A DNA stretch of 64,000 nucleotides from Rhizobium sp. Leaf262 (GTDB taxonomy: Bacteria > Pseudomonadota > Alphaproteobacteria > Rhizobiales > Rhizobiaceae), in assembly GCF_001422245.1 (NCBI RefSeq), contig NZ_LMMM01000016.1, forward strand, positions 319,945-383,944. The letters are read 5' to 3'. Within the stretch, counting starts at the first letter, position 1. Each line of letters starts with the position of its first letter. The position numbers and the translations under genes were made by a program. Below the pieces are notes generated by a model. That model ran no database searches. It was not told the DNA's origin and was given only the letters and a program-made list of their open reading frames with translations. Positions 9,169 through 18,261 of the stretch are shown here, one piece after another.

Positions 9169-9804
9169 TTAAGCGTCTTTCTCATTAACGCTGCTGGTGC
9201 CCGGCTCTGCCGTGACAGGCACTTCGCCCTTCGGGCCACCCTTGGCAACGCCGACCATGGCAGGGCGAAGGACGCGTTCACCGATGGTGAAGCCAGCCTG
9301 CACCACCTGAACGACGGTGTTATTCGGAACCGCCGTGTTGGGGATTTCGAACATGGCCTGATGGAAATTCGGGTCGAATTTCTGGCCTTCCACATCCATC
9401 TTGCGCACGCCGTGACGTTCCAGCGCAGACAGCATGGCGCGCTCGGTCATATCGACGCCTTCGATCAGACCGGTAATGCCCGCTTCGGCATTGGTCTTCA
9501 GTTCCTCGGGAATGGCTTCCAGAGCGCGGCGAAGATTGTCGGAAACGGCCAGCATGTCGCGGGCGAAACCGGCGACGGAATAGGCCTTGGCATCCTTTAC
9601 TTCACGCTCGGTGCGGCGACGCAGATTGTCCATTTCGGCGGCAAGGCGCAGGAATTTATCGCGCAGGTCGGCATTTTCGGCCTTCAGCACATCGATCGGA
9701 TCGGGCTCTGCCTGCTCGGGCACAGCGTTCTCCGCCGTTGCCGCTTCGTTAGCCTCGTCTACGACGTCTGCGTCAGGTCCGGCTTTATTTGTGTCATCGG
9801 TCAT
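9169..9804 (-). CDS. grpE: Nucleotide exchange factor GrpE
   Basis: This 211-residue co-chaperone releases ADP from DnaK (encoded at 52-54 kb). An acidic, disordered N-terminus is followed by the long coiled coil [32 protein letters not shown] and the C-terminal beta domain with the GrpE signature ([25 protein letters not shown] through [13 protein letters not shown]). The start at 9804 is preferred because GGAG precedes it; an ATG six codons upstream lacks a site. HrcA lies 126 bp upstream on the same strand, the usual hrcA-grpE heat-shock pair. Confidence 0.96.
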   Translation of the reverse strand: MTDDTNKAGPDADVVDEANEAATAENAVPEQAEPDPIDVLKAENADLRDKFLRLAAEMDNLRRRTEREVKDAKAYSVAGFARDMLAVSDNLRRALEAIPEELKTNAEAGITGLIEGVDMTERAMLSALERHGVRKMDVEGQKFDPNFHQAMFEIPNTAVPNNTVVQVVQAGFTIGERVLRPAMVGVAKGGPKGEVPVTAEPGTSSVNEKDA

Positions 9805-9930
9805 GACGTTCTCCAGCTTCATATGTGTAATGGCTTAGTGTTAGGGGTTGCGCCCGATATCGAGCTTTGCCAAGCAAAAATCAAGGCTTGCCAGTTAAAC
9901 CATCTAGGATTCAATGATGTCTTTTCGATA

Positions 9931-11022
9931 TCAGCGTCTTTGGCTGGAAAGCCGCGCCATGATCTGGGCGGTATAATCGACCATGGGCACGATGCGCGAG
10001 TAGTTGAGCCGCGTCGGGCCAATCACGCCCACGGCGCCCACCACGCGGTTCTCATCGTCCCTGTAGGGCGCAACGATCAGCGATGAGCCGGATAGCGAAA
10101 ACAATTTGTTTTCCGATCCGATGAAAATTCTGACGCCGGAACCCGTCTCGGCCAGATTGAGAACCTCGATCAGATTGTCTTTGCGCTCCAGATCGTCAAA
10201 CAGCAGCCGGACTCGGTCGATGTCCTCTTCCCCCGCCAGCCCTTCCAGCAGGTTTGAGCGTCCGCGCACGATCAGCCGCCCGAGCTTGCCTTCTTCATTA
10301 TCGCCGGACCACACCGCAAGACCGCGCGTCACCAGATCCTGCACCAGCGTGCTGAGCGCCGTCTGAAGCTCGGATTTCTGCTGCAAGAGTTGCGTGCGCA
10401 ATTCGGGAAGAGTCTGGCCCGACAGATGCGCATTGATGAAGTTTGCAGCCTCCGTCAGCTGCGAGGAGGTGATACCGGCGGGCAGATCAATGATGCGGTT
10501 TTCGACCTGATTGTTGCCCCCCACCAGAATGGCGAGCCCCTTGGTCGGCTCGAGGCGAATGAACTCGACATGTTTCAACACCGCGTCGCTCTTGGTCGTC
10601 AGCACCAGACCTGCGCCACGCGACATGCCAGAGAGCATGCGGCTTGCCTCCGTCAACAGCCCCTCAATCGGCTGCTCCCGACCTGAAACAGGGCCGATCT
10701 GCCGGTCGATGCTGGCGCGCTGTTCGGCAGGCAGATCGCCCACCTGCATGAAAGCATCCACGAAGAAGCGCAATCCGGTCTGGGTGGGCAGACGACCGGC
10801 GCTGATATGCGGCGAATAAATGAGGCCCAGCTCTTCCAGATCGCTCATCACATTGCGCACGGAGGCGGGAGACAGCGACATGGGCAGCAGGCGAGACAGG
10901 TTGCGGGAGCCCAGCGGCTCGCCATTTTCCAGATAGCCTTCGACGATGCGGCGGAAGATTTCGCGCGAGCGATCATCCAGCAACGCACCCGGTTCTTTTC
11001 CGATTGGAGGAGAAAGGCCCAT
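9931..11022 (-). CDS. hrcA: Heat-inducible transcription repressor HrcA
   Basis: This 363-residue repressor binds CIRCE operators (classically at groESL) and is released on heat shock. The N-terminal winged helix reads LDDRSREIFRRIVEGYLENGEPLGSRNLSRLLPMSLSPASVRNVMSDLEELG. The GAF-like and dimerisation regions follow and end with VGAVGVIGPTRLNYSRIVPMVDYTAQIM, a strongly conserved C-terminal signature. No CIRCE inverted repeat was seen upstream, so autoregulation is not evident. The gene is divergent from rph with 160 bp between, and grpE lies downstream. Confidence 0.96.
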   Translation of the reverse strand: MGLSPPIGKEPGALLDDRSREIFRRIVEGYLENGEPLGSRNLSRLLPMSLSPASVRNVMSDLEELGLIYSPHISAGRLPTQTGLRFFVDAFMQVGDLPAEQRASIDRQIGPVSGREQPIEGLLTEASRMLSGMSRGAGLVLTTKSDAVLKHVEFIRLEPTKGLAILVGGNNQVENRIIDLPAGITSSQLTEAANFINAHLSGQTLPELRTQLLQQKSELQTALSTLVQDLVTRGLAVWSGDNEEGKLGRLIVRGRSNLLEGLAGEEDIDRVRLLFDDLERKDNLIEVLNLAETGSGVRIFIGSENKLFSLSGSSLIVAPYRDDENRVVGAVGVIGPTRLNYSRIVPMVDYTAQIMARLSSQRR

Positions 11023-11182
11023 TTCGCTCGCTCTTCATAATGTCAGTAACAAAGCGAATATAGTCTCTCGTGTCGTTAAGTGAAAACGGAAATTCCGCGC
11101 AGGGTAAATCCCAGCCCGCTTTTCCTTTGCAAAACCGGTTTCGCGGCCTTAGAAGGCGGAGATCAAAACGGAGACGAACCAT

Positions 11183-11899
11183 ATGCGGCCTTCAGGCAGA
11201 AAAACCGATCAGATGCGCAAAGTTTCTTTCGAGCGCAATTTCTCCAAGCACGCCGAAGGTTCCTGTCTGGTCAAATTTGGCGATACGCATGTGCTCGTCA
11301 CCGCCAGCCTTGAAGAAAAGACGCCACCGTGGTTGCGCAACAGCGGCAAGGGCTGGGTCACCGCCGAATATGGTATGTTGCCCCGCTCCACCCATGAGCG
11401 CATGCGCCGCGAAGCCGCGTCCGGCAAGCAGGGTGGCAGAACGCAGGAAATCCAGCGTCTCATTGGCCGCTCATTGCGCGCCGTGGTCGATCTTCAGGCA
11501 CTCGGCGAGCGCCAGATCAGCATCGACTGCGATGTCATCCAGGCCGATGGCGGCACCCGCACGGCCTCCATTACCGGCGCATGGATTGCCCTTCACGATT
11601 GCCTGAAGTGGATGGAAAGCCGCAACATGATCAAGGTCGAGAAGGTTCTCAAAGACCATATCGCCGCCATCTCCTGCGGTATTTTCGCCAGCCAACCGGT
11701 GATCGATCTCGACTATCTCGAAGATTCCTCGGCTGAAACCGACGCCAATTTCGTCATCACTGGCTCCGGTGGCATTGTCGAAATTCAGGGCACAGCCGAA
11801 GGCGCACCTTTCTCGGAAGAGGAATTCCTGACGCTGCTCGGCCTTGCCAAGACCGGCTGCGCGGAACTCGTTGAGCTGCAAAAGCAGGCGATTGCCTGA
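11183..11899 (+). CDS. rph: Ribonuclease PH
   Basis: This 238-residue phosphorolytic 3'-5' exoribonuclease trims the 3' ends of tRNA precursors. Diagnostic segments are [56 protein letters not shown] and the phosphate/active-site region [39 protein letters not shown]. Length is normal and no frameshift is seen (a decay known from some E. coli strains). It leads an operon with rdgB (16 bp downstream) and hemW, divergent from hrcA-grpE, as in other rhizobia. Confidence 0.97.
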   Translation: MRPSGRKTDQMRKVSFERNFSKHAEGSCLVKFGDTHVLVTASLEEKTPPWLRNSGKGWVTAEYGMLPRSTHERMRREAASGKQGGRTQEIQRLIGRSLRAVVDLQALGERQISIDCDVIQADGGTRTASITGAWIALHDCLKWMESRNMIKVEKVLKDHIAAISCGIFASQPVIDLDYLEDSSAETDANFVITGSGGIVEIQGTAEGAPFSEEEFLTLLGLAKTGCAELVELQKQAIA

Positions 11900-11915
11900 T
11901 CCGGAGCGGAATACC

Positions 11916-12560
11916 ATGCGCAAACTCGATACACGTACCATCGTCGTTGCCAGTCATAACAAGGGCAAGATCGCCGAAATCGCCGATCTCATCGGCCCCT
12001 TCGGCTTTTCCGCCAAGTCGGCTGCAGAGCTGAATTTCGCAGAACCTGACGAGACCGGCACGACCTTTGAGGAAAATGCGGCGATCAAGGCTTTGGCCTC
12101 GGCGCAAGCCTCCGGCCTGCCCGCATTGTCCGACGATAGTGGCTTTGTGATCGACGCACTGGATGGCAATCCCGGCGTTTACACGGCCAATTGGGCCGAG
12201 ACAGCGGATGGCACGCGCGATTTCGCGATGGCGATGCAGAAGGTGGAAGACGCTTTGCAGGAGCGCGGCGCGACCGATCCTTCCGCCCGCACGGCCCGCT
12301 TCGTCAGTGTGCTGTGCCTCGCTTGGCCAGATGGCCATACGGAGTTCTTCCGCGGTGAAATCGAAGGCACGGTCGCATGGCCACCGCGTGGCACGAGCGG
12401 CTTCGGCTATGATCCAATTTTCCAGCCGGAAGGTTACGAGACCACCTTCGGTGAAATGAGCGCCGATGAAAAGCATGGCTGGAAGCCCGGCGATCCCCAG
12501 GCTCTCTCCCACCGCGCCCGTGCCTTCAAAAAATTCGTCGAAACCTGTCTCAACGCATGA
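11916..12560 (+). CDS. rdgB: XTP/dITP diphosphatase (RdgB/HAM1)
   Basis: This 214-residue enzyme hydrolyses dITP, XTP and other non-canonical purine triphosphates to monophosphates, keeping them out of DNA and RNA. The N-terminal substrate motif is [17 protein letters not shown], followed by [10 protein letters not shown] and the metal-binding [13 protein letters not shown]; the base-binding [11 protein letters not shown] and the C-terminal HRARAFKKF are also present. The start at 11916 follows CCGGAGCGG. It is 16 bp after rph, and its stop overlaps the hemW start (ATGA at 12557-12560), so the genes are translationally coupled. Confidence 0.96.
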   Translation: MRKLDTRTIVVASHNKGKIAEIADLIGPFGFSAKSAAELNFAEPDETGTTFEENAAIKALASAQASGLPALSDDSGFVIDALDGNPGVYTANWAETADGTRDFAMAMQKVEDALQERGATDPSARTARFVSVLCLAWPDGHTEFFRGEIEGTVAWPPRGTSGFGYDPIFQPEGYETTFGEMSADEKHGWKPGDPQALSHRARAFKKFVETCLNA

Positions 12561-13765
12561 TGACCGATCTTGGGAGCAGGTTCTCCCCTGCCCCCAACAC
12601 AACGATCGCACCCGATACCGGTGAGCCCGGTTTCGGCATCTATGTGCACTGGCCCTTCTGCGCGGCCAAATGTCCCTATTGCGATTTCAACAGCCATGTC
12701 CGCCACAAGCCGGTGGATCAGGATCGTTTCGTTGCCGCTTTCCTCAAGGAAATGGACACGATGCGGCAGCTGAGCGGCTCTAAGGTCGTGACCAGCATCT
12801 TCATGGGCGGTGGCACGCCATCGCTGATGGACCCACAGACCGTGGGCGCCATTCTGGATGGCATCGCCCGTTTCTGGCATGTGCCTGACGGTATCGAAAT
12901 CACCATGGAAGCCAATCCGTCCAGCGTGGAAGCGGAACGTTTTCGCGGCTACCGTGCTGCTGGCGTCAACCGAGTCTCGATGGGCGTGCAGGCACTCAAC
13001 GACCGCGACCTGAAATTTCTGGGACGGCTTCATGATGTGGCCGATGCGCTGAAAGCGATCCGCCTTGCCCGCGAAATCTTCCCGCGTATGTCCTTCGACC
13101 TCATTTATGCCCGCCCAAACCAGACGGTCGAGGAATGGGAAAAAGAGCTTGTCGAAGCCATTTCCTATGCGGTCGATCACCTGTCGCTCTACCAGCTGAC
13201 CATCGAGGAAGGCACCGCCTTTTACGGTCTGCACAAGGCAGGCAAGCTGATCGTGCCGGATGGCGATCAATCCGCGCTGCTCTATGAGGCAACGCAGGAG
13301 ATTACCGCGCGCCACGGCATGCCCGCCTACGAGGTCTCCAACCACGCCATACCGGGTGCCGAAAGCCGCCATAACCTCACCTATTGGCGCTACGGCGATT
13401 ACGCCGGCATCGGCCCCGGCGCGCATGGACGCCTGACCAAAGGCAGCGCAAAACTCGCAACCGCCACCGAACGCCACCCTGAAACATGGATCGAGGCCGT
13501 CGAACGCGATGGCCATGGCATTCTGGATCAGGAAATGCTGGGTGTGGAAGAACAGTCCGACGAGCTGCTGTTGATGGGCCTGCGCCTGCGCGAAGGTGTC
13601 GACCTCGCCCGCTGGAGCGATCTCTCGGGCCGCGACCTCGACCCCGACAAGGAAGAGTTCTTGTTGCAACACGGCTTCATAGAGCGCATCGGCAACTCCC
13701 GCCTGCGCTGCACGCCATCGGGCATGTTGATACTGGACTCGGTGGTAGCTGATCTGGCGTGTTGA
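12557..13765 (+). CDS. hemW: Radical SAM family heme chaperone HemW
   Basis: This 402-residue protein of the coproporphyrinogen III oxidase-like (HemN-type) radical SAM group is now understood as a heme chaperone. The 4Fe-4S cluster cysteines are in [14 protein letters not shown] (CX3CX2C). The spacing lacks the extra cysteine of true HemN, as expected for HemW. Other core segments are [17 protein letters not shown] and [21 protein letters not shown]; the HemN C-terminal domain runs to the end. Start is ATG 12557 or the adjacent 12560, overlapping the rdgB stop. Its last ~150 bases have a decayed copy at 14370-14520. Confidence 0.94.
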   Translation: MMTDLGSRFSPAPNTTIAPDTGEPGFGIYVHWPFCAAKCPYCDFNSHVRHKPVDQDRFVAAFLKEMDTMRQLSGSKVVTSIFMGGGTPSLMDPQTVGAILDGIARFWHVPDGIEITMEANPSSVEAERFRGYRAAGVNRVSMGVQALNDRDLKFLGRLHDVADALKAIRLAREIFPRMSFDLIYARPNQTVEEWEKELVEAISYAVDHLSLYQLTIEEGTAFYGLHKAGKLIVPDGDQSALLYEATQEITARHGMPAYEVSNHAIPGAESRHNLTYWRYGDYAGIGPGAHGRLTKGSAKLATATERHPETWIEAVERDGHGILDQEMLGVEEQSDELLLMGLRLREGVDLARWSDLSGRDLDPDKEEFLLQHGFIERIGNSRLRCTPSGMLILDSVVADLAC

Positions 13766-13843
13766 TGACGCGTCGATTCAAAAAGAATCGTCCTGTCGGG
13801 CGCAAGGTGATCCAGGTATCCGGTGTTTTGAAGAAAGGCAGCC

Positions 13844-14299
13844 ATGAATCTGATCGAGGAACGGGTAGCAATGGCACGGGCGGGCACGAACCCGTTCGTC
13901 ATTGCCCGGATGACTTCAGGTTGGCTGGTCATTGGCGACGTGCAGCCCCTTCCGGGCTATTGTCTTTTGCTTGCGGACCCTGTCGTCCCAAGCCTCAACC
14001 ATCTTGGTGCCCAAGAGCGTCTCATATTTTTAAACGATATGGCTGTGGTAGGTGATGCGCTTCTGAACGTGACCGAATGTGCGCGGATAAACTACGAGAT
14101 CTGGGGAAATGCAGAGCCTGCCCTGCACGCCCATATCATGCCCAGATACGATTCCGAACTGAAAGACAAACGCCATCGTCCCGCATGCATGGGCTATTCC
14201 TGGCCCGATGCCCCCAAATCGTCCGGTAATGATTACGTAGCGCTGGCGTCCAAGCTTAGACAAGCCCTCGCCGATATCCAGTCATCGAAGCAAGATTGA
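13844..14299 (+). CDS. HIT family protein
   Basis: This 151-residue protein has the histidine-triad-like motif PALHAHIMPRY, preceded by NYEIWGNAEP. This is the layout of HIT-superfamily nucleotide hydrolases/transferases (Ap4A-hydrolase type), which act on dinucleoside polyphosphates or AMP conjugates. The motif reads HAHIMP rather than a full HxHxHxx triad, so catalytic competence is uncertain. AAAGGCAGCC precedes the ATG. It lies between hemW and a decayed copy of the hemW 3' end, suggesting insertion by recombination. No operon partner is evident, although it follows hemW in the same direction by 78 bp. Confidence 0.7.
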   Translation: MNLIEERVAMARAGTNPFVIARMTSGWLVIGDVQPLPGYCLLLADPVVPSLNHLGAQERLIFLNDMAVVGDALLNVTECARINYEIWGNAEPALHAHIMPRYDSELKDKRHRPACMGYSWPDAPKSSGNDYVALASKLRQALADIQSSKQD

Positions 14300-14369
14300 A
14301 GATATGGAGCAAATCAGACCAGCGCCGCCGACTGAAATGCTGCATACGGAACGTATGCTCGCTTTCCAA

Positions 14370-14520
14370 CTAGAGCGACCCGGTGTCCGCGACCTTGTCC
14401 CGACAAGAAAGACTTCCTCTTCCAAAATGGTTTCATAGAACGCATCGGCAACTCCTGCCTGCGCTGACGCCATCGGGAATGCTGATTTTGGACTCGGTGG
14501 TGGCTGATTTGGCGTGTTGA
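14370..14520 (+). pseudogene. Decayed partial duplicate of the hemW 3' end
   Basis: This stretch aligns with hemW 13612-13765 from CTRGAGCGA to the stop TGA. In the final 83 bases about 74 match. A single-base deletion (GCTGACGCC for GCTGCACGCC) shifts the frame, so it cannot encode the HemW C-terminus, and no start is present. The copy is too diverged for a recent tandem duplication, so it may come from a related strain's hemW. It flanks the HIT gene on the far side. Confidence 0.8.
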
Positions 14521-14528
14521 GATAGCCG

Positions 14529-14870
14529 TTATTCGGATGCAGTGCCCAAGTCTTTTTCCTTCGCTTTACGCGCATTCTCCGCACTTTCGCGCCGCAGTGG
14601 CGCGCCGATAGGGCAGATATCCTGCACGAAACCGGTCAGGCTGTTGGCAAGCGTATCAGACACCTGCCGGTAATAGACATACTTGCCCCGTTTTTCCGAC
14701 GACACCAGACCCGCATGTTCAAGCAATTGTAAATGCTGAGAAATCGACGGTTTCGACATTTCGAAACGGGCGGCGATATCGCCCGCATTCATCTCGTGAT
14801 GAGCTACATAAGCCAGGATTTTGCGCCTGACGGGGGAGGCCAGTGCCTCGAAAATCAACTGAATGGACAT
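14529..14870 (-). CDS. ArsR/SmtB-family transcriptional regulator
   Basis: This winged-helix regulator of about 113 residues starts LIFEALASPVRRKILAYVAHHEMNAGDIAARFEMSKPSISQHLQLLEHAGLVSSEKRGKYVYYRQ, in which the recognition helix and wing of the ArsR family are clear. No metal-binding ELCVCDL-type motif is present. A Cys occurs only near the C-terminus (VQDICPIG), so it is probably not a classical metal sensor; related proteins pair with SRPBCC genes in many bacteria. The start at 14870 follows GAAAGAG; ATG 14885 is the alternative. It is divergent from the SRPBCC gene across a region with a long inverted repeat, suggesting autoregulation and control of the neighbour. Confidence 0.85.
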   Translation of the reverse strand: MSIQLIFEALASPVRRKILAYVAHHEMNAGDIAARFEMSKPSISQHLQLLEHAGLVSSEKRGKYVYYRQVSDTLANSLTGFVQDICPIGAPLRRESAENARKAKEKDLGTASE

Positions 14871-14886
14871 GGCTCTTTCTATCATT

Positions 14887-14945
14887 AATCAATTAGACAA
14901 TCAACTAACTGTTGACAGAGTTATATTTAGTTGATTACCTAATTG
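14887..14945. promoter_or_regulatory. Nested inverted-repeat operator between arsR and the SRPBCC gene
   Basis: CAATTAG (14890-14896) and ATCAACTAA (14900-14908) are mirrored by TTAGTTGAT (14927-14935) and CTAATTG (14939-14945), all about one centre (14917.5). A TTGACA-like -35 (14912-14917) lies between the arms. The symmetric double arms fit binding of ArsR dimers controlling both divergent promoters; the regulator assignment is inferred from position. Confidence 0.65.
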
Positions 14946-14967
14946 TGGAAATGAAGGAGATCAGATC

Positions 14968-15465
14968 ATGCAGATTCACTCGCAATGGATTTTCAACAGC
15001 GCCCCGCACCACATCTGGCCGCATTTTCTCCACTCCAAAATGGACAGCTCCAAGCCATTGCTGTTTCGCTTCGGCATTCCCAAGCCTGTCAGTTGCAAGG
15101 TTCTGGAAGGTCATGGTGCAGTGGGCAACACACGCCAATGCACCACGGATCGCGGCACCATTGATCAGCGCATTCTCGATTACGTCCCAAATCGGAAACT
15201 GCGTTATCGCATGATCGGCAGCACAGTGTGGTGCAAGGACTGGATCGGCAATCTGGAGGATGAATTCACTCTGGTCTCCATGGGACCGAACATGACACGT
15301 GTCGAGCGGCGCAGCGAATTCGTCGCAAACGGATGGCTGGCACCCGTTAAGCAACTGGCGCTCTGGATCGCCCTGAAACAGGCCCACCGCTATGCTTCCA
15401 AGAACTGGCGCAGGCTAAGCAGCGAGATGCATGCCGCCGATCAGACATTGGAGGTCTTGCCATGA
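14968..15465 (+). CDS. SRPBCC (START-like) family protein
   Basis: This 165-residue protein starts with MQIHSQWIFNSAPHHIWPHFLHSKMDSSKP, the strand-helix opening typical of the SRPBCC/polyketide cyclase-dehydrase fold, with later strands such as NRKLRYRMIGST and TRVERRSEFVANGW. SRPBCC proteins bind hydrophobic ligands in a deep pocket, and many are encoded beside ArsR regulators, as here. GAAGGAGATC precedes the ATG. The stop overlaps the start of the next gene (15462), so the membrane protein is translationally coupled. The ligand cannot be told. Confidence 0.75.
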   Translation: MQIHSQWIFNSAPHHIWPHFLHSKMDSSKPLLFRFGIPKPVSCKVLEGHGAVGNTRQCTTDRGTIDQRILDYVPNRKLRYRMIGSTVWCKDWIGNLEDEFTLVSMGPNMTRVERRSEFVANGWLAPVKQLALWIALKQAHRYASKNWRRLSSEMHAADQTLEVLP

Positions 15466-16007
15466 TAGAGCGTCCGACATCGCAGATTGTGGCCCGCGTC
15501 GTGTATTTCGCTGAACTACTTATCTTTGCAGCACCCTTCTACCTGACCTATGGGCTATTGGCGGTCATCAGCGCGCCTTATGCCGGCTTGCTGATCCTGT
15601 TCAGTCCTGTTTGGCTCTTGGCTTATCTGGGCGATGCGAACGGTGATGCCGCGCCTGTCCTCATTATCGCAGTGATCGTCATCCTAGCCGCGGCGCTGTC
15701 CGTGACCGGTGTGATCGCCCTATGGAAACTGGCAAAGCTGTCGCACATCTATCTCTTCAAGGGCGCAACTGCGCTATCGATGCACCGCCGGGATTTTTGG
15801 ATCGGCTTTTATTGTGGGCTAGCGCCGCTTATTTTCAGCACGACAGTGATGGCGGCTGTTGCCGTCAGCGACGGCGGCTGGTCAAGTTTGCCTTTTGCCA
15901 TCATTGGCGGCGGTACATTGCTCGTCCCCGTCACCCATCTCTGGATCGCGATGCGCGAGCCTCAAGACGAACCTGGGCTGAACAGCGAAACACCACTGAT
16001 CGCCTAG
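15462..16007 (+). CDS. Hypothetical four-helix membrane protein
   Basis: I do not recognise a named family for this 181-residue protein. It shows four or five hydrophobic segments: LLIFAAPFYLTYGLLAVIS, YAGLLILFSPVWLLAYL, VLIIAVIVILAAALSVTG, IGFYCGLAPLIFSTTVMAAVAV and FAIIGGGTLLVPVTHLWIAM. Loops are short and no catalytic motif is visible. Its ATG overlaps the last codons of the SRPBCC gene (ATGA-type coupling), so the two products are likely made together under the ArsR regulator. A role in lipid or membrane homeostasis is possible but only inferred. Confidence 0.65.
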   Translation: MIERPTSQIVARVVYFAELLIFAAPFYLTYGLLAVISAPYAGLLILFSPVWLLAYLGDANGDAAPVLIIAVIVILAAALSVTGVIALWKLAKLSHIYLFKGATALSMHRRDFWIGFYCGLAPLIFSTTVMAAVAVSDGGWSSLPFAIIGGGTLLVPVTHLWIAMREPQDEPGLNSETPLIA

Positions 16008-16008
16008 G

Positions 16009-16443
16009 TCAGGTCGCGTCTCGTCCGGACGTGCAATACCACCAGATGACAAGTATGGAACCGATCGGGAAAAATCCCGAGAGAAGCTGGTGCCATCCAC
16101 TGCGGTTGATGTCATGAAGGCGGCGCGCAGACACTGCGATCATCGGTAAAAACAGGACGAAAGACCAAATCAGGCTTAGGAACCCACGACTGTCAATCGT
16201 GTCGACACCCAACGAACTGGCCGACACGAACAGGAAAGAAAACCAGTATTCCGATCGGGACGCCCTGCCCCGGAAATTGACGTAGTTTCTGAAGAAGCTG
16301 GCAAAAGCTTCTCCAAACGTCATGGGCATTGGTGATGGTCCGAACCTGTTAGGACCGGCGGGCGGTGGCCTGAAAACGAAAATCAGGGGAATGACCAAAA
16401 GGACGAGAAGGATGAGCCAATGCCAAGTCGAAAAACTTCCCAT
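16009..16443 (-). CDS. DUF805 family membrane protein
   Basis: This protein of about 144 residues contains the DUF805 pattern NYVNFRGRASRSEYWFSFLF followed by two hydrophobic helices and ARRLHDINRSGWHQLLSGFFPIGSILVIWW, which is diagnostic. An extra N-terminal hydrophobic helix (WHWLILLVLLVIPLIFVF) and a Pro/Gly linker precede it. The function of DUF805 is unknown. The start at 16443 is chosen because AGGTACGAG precedes it and the hydrophobic domain begins there; the upstream in-frame extension is basic and unlikely to be translated. It is convergent with the preceding membrane-protein gene, the stops almost touching. Confidence 0.8.
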   Translation of the reverse strand: MGSFSTWHWLILLVLLVIPLIFVFRPPPAGPNRFGPSPMPMTFGEAFASFFRNYVNFRGRASRSEYWFSFLFVSASSLGVDTIDSRGFLSLIWSFVLFLPMIAVSARRLHDINRSGWHQLLSGFFPIGSILVIWWYCTSGRDAT

Positions 16444-16668
16444 CTCGTACCTTTCGTCGTTCCAGCCGTGACGGCCGATCCCTAAAATCAGTTTTTTGCG
16501 CCTGATGGAGCACAAAAGAAGCGTCAAGCGACGCAACATGCGGCCACATTTTTAATAAGCACAGTCAAACCACAATTAAAACTAGAAAAACCGACCGCCG
16601 TAACGGCAGCCGGTTTCAATTATGACAGTCGAACGGTGTCGTAATGGCGGGCTACCCTGCCATCAGGA

Positions 16669-18234
16669 TCAGGCGTTGTTCTCGTTGATTAACCGCTTCA
16701 GCAGTTCCACCTCGTGGCCAAGCTTGCTGTCTCCGCCGATCAGTTCTTCGATCTTACGCACTGCATGCAAGACGGTGGTGTGATCGCGTCCGCCGAAACG
16801 GCGACCGATTTCCGGGAAAGAGCGTGGCGTCAGCATCTTGGCGAGATACATGGCCACCTGACGCGGCTTGACGATGACGCGGGTGCGGCGGTTGGAGACC
16901 AGTTCCTGGCGCGAGACATTGTAATGCCGTGCGACGATACGCTGGATATCCTCGATGCGCACGCGCTTGGCTTCGCCAGTGCCGACCAGATGGGCCAGAA
17001 GCTCATCCACGCGTTCGACAGAAAGGTTCGGCTCGAAGGAGCGGCGGAAGATCAGCTGGTTGAAGGCGCCTTCCAGTTCGCGACCGCTGGCGGTGACGCT
17101 GCGGGCGACGTGGGAGACGATCTCTTCGGGAATGTCGAAGCTCGGATCTTCCTGTCGGGCGGTTGCGATGCGCTGGGTCAGCATTTCATAGCGCATTTCA
17201 TAGTCCGGACCTTCGATTTCAATGGCCATGCCACCCTGAAGGCGCGAACGCACGCGCGGATCGAGCGATTCCAGTTCCCATGGCGCGCGGTCTGCGGCCA
17301 CCACGACCTGCTTGGCGCTGTCGAGCAGCATGTTGAGCAGATGGCAGAACTCGTGCTGGATCATCTTGCCCTGCAGGAACTGCATGTCATCGATCACAAG
17401 AAGGTCGATATTGCGCAGCGTATCCTTCAGCGTCAGCGCATCATTGTCACGGATCGCGGTTGCGAAACGCCACATGAAATATTCCGCCGTCAGATAGACC
17501 ACGCGCGGATTGCGCGGGCTGTCGATGGCCGCATTGGCGATGGCCTGAAGAAGATGCGTCTTTCCAAGGCCTACACCCGCATGGATGAAGAGCGGATTGA
17601 AGCGCACCGCACCGGCACCGGCTTCGGCAATGGTCTTGGCGGCCGCCAGAGCCACGCGGTTGGACGCGCCTTCGACGAAAGTGTCGAATGTGAAACGGCT
17701 ATCCAGCGGGGAACCGAACAGAGGTCCGGAGCCGGAATGGCGTGTGACCGATGCAGGAATGCCAGACGTTTGCGTGTTGGCAGCAGGCTGCGGCGGAATG
17801 AAAGGCTTTGCCCGCTGCACGGCGGCGGCACTCACGTCGGAGGCTGGCAGCGCTCTTTCTTCCACCGGCGCTGGCCGTGCCGGACGGCTTGCCGAACGCA
17901 CGAGAATTTCCACCTTCAAGACATCAGCGTCCTCGCTCTGGACCAGGGTCGTGATGAGGTCGATGTAACGGTTATTGATCCAGGATTTCAAAAATGTGGT
18001 CGGTACGGTGAAACGCACGACACTCTTGGACACCGAATGAAGCTTGAGACGAGCGAACCAGCTTGCATAAACCTCCGGTCCGACTTGCGCCTTGAGCCGC
18101 GCGCTAAAACGCTCGAAAAGCGCGTCATGCTTCATATCCTGTTTGTCCCCTGCCGCGTCAGTTCCAGCTGCATCACATGCCTTTGGCGTGCGGTCCCCGT
18201 TTGCCACCGCACCCATCACCAAATTCAATTGCAT
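16669..18234 (-). CDS. dnaA: Chromosomal replication initiator protein DnaA
   Basis: This protein of about 521 residues is the AAA+ initiator that melts the origin. Domain I reads [25 protein letters not shown] variable linker rich in P, A and Q follows. Domain III carries Walker [18 protein letters not shown] and Walker [13 protein letters not shown]. Domain IV ends with the DnaA-box binding helix [17 protein letters not shown]. The start at 18234 follows AAAGGCGG; an ATG nine codons upstream lacks a good site. The long upstream gap contains a DnaA-box-like site and clustered GANTC sites, suggesting autoregulation and CcrM control. In rhizobia dnaA is usually away from the origin, so its presence does not mark oriC. 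Confidence 0.97.
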   Translation of the reverse strand: MQLNLVMGAVANGDRTPKACDAAGTDAAGDKQDMKHDALFERFSARLKAQVGPEVYASWFARLKLHSVSKSVVRFTVPTTFLKSWINNRYIDLITTLVQSEDADVLKVEILVRSASRPARPAPVEERALPASDVSAAAVQRAKPFIPPQPAANTQTSGIPASVTRHSGSGPLFGSPLDSRFTFDTFVEGASNRVALAAAKTIAEAGAGAVRFNPLFIHAGVGLGKTHLLQAIANAAIDSPRNPRVVYLTAEYFMWRFATAIRDNDALTLKDTLRNIDLLVIDDMQFLQGKMIQHEFCHLLNMLLDSAKQVVVAADRAPWELESLDPRVRSRLQGGMAIEIEGPDYEMRYEMLTQRIATARQEDPSFDIPEEIVSHVARSVTASGRELEGAFNQLIFRRSFEPNLSVERVDELLAHLVGTGEAKRVRIEDIQRIVARHYNVSRQELVSNRRTRVIVKPRQVAMYLAKMLTPRSFPEIGRRFGGRDHTTVLHAVRKIEELIGGDSKLGHEVELLKRLINENNA

Positions 18235-18261
18235 ATTGCCGCCTTTCAAATTGCCAATCAT

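Noticed and set aside
11023..11182. CIRCE element for HrcA in the hrcA-rph gap
   Set aside because: No TTAGCACTC-N9-GAGTGCTAA-like inverted repeat is present.
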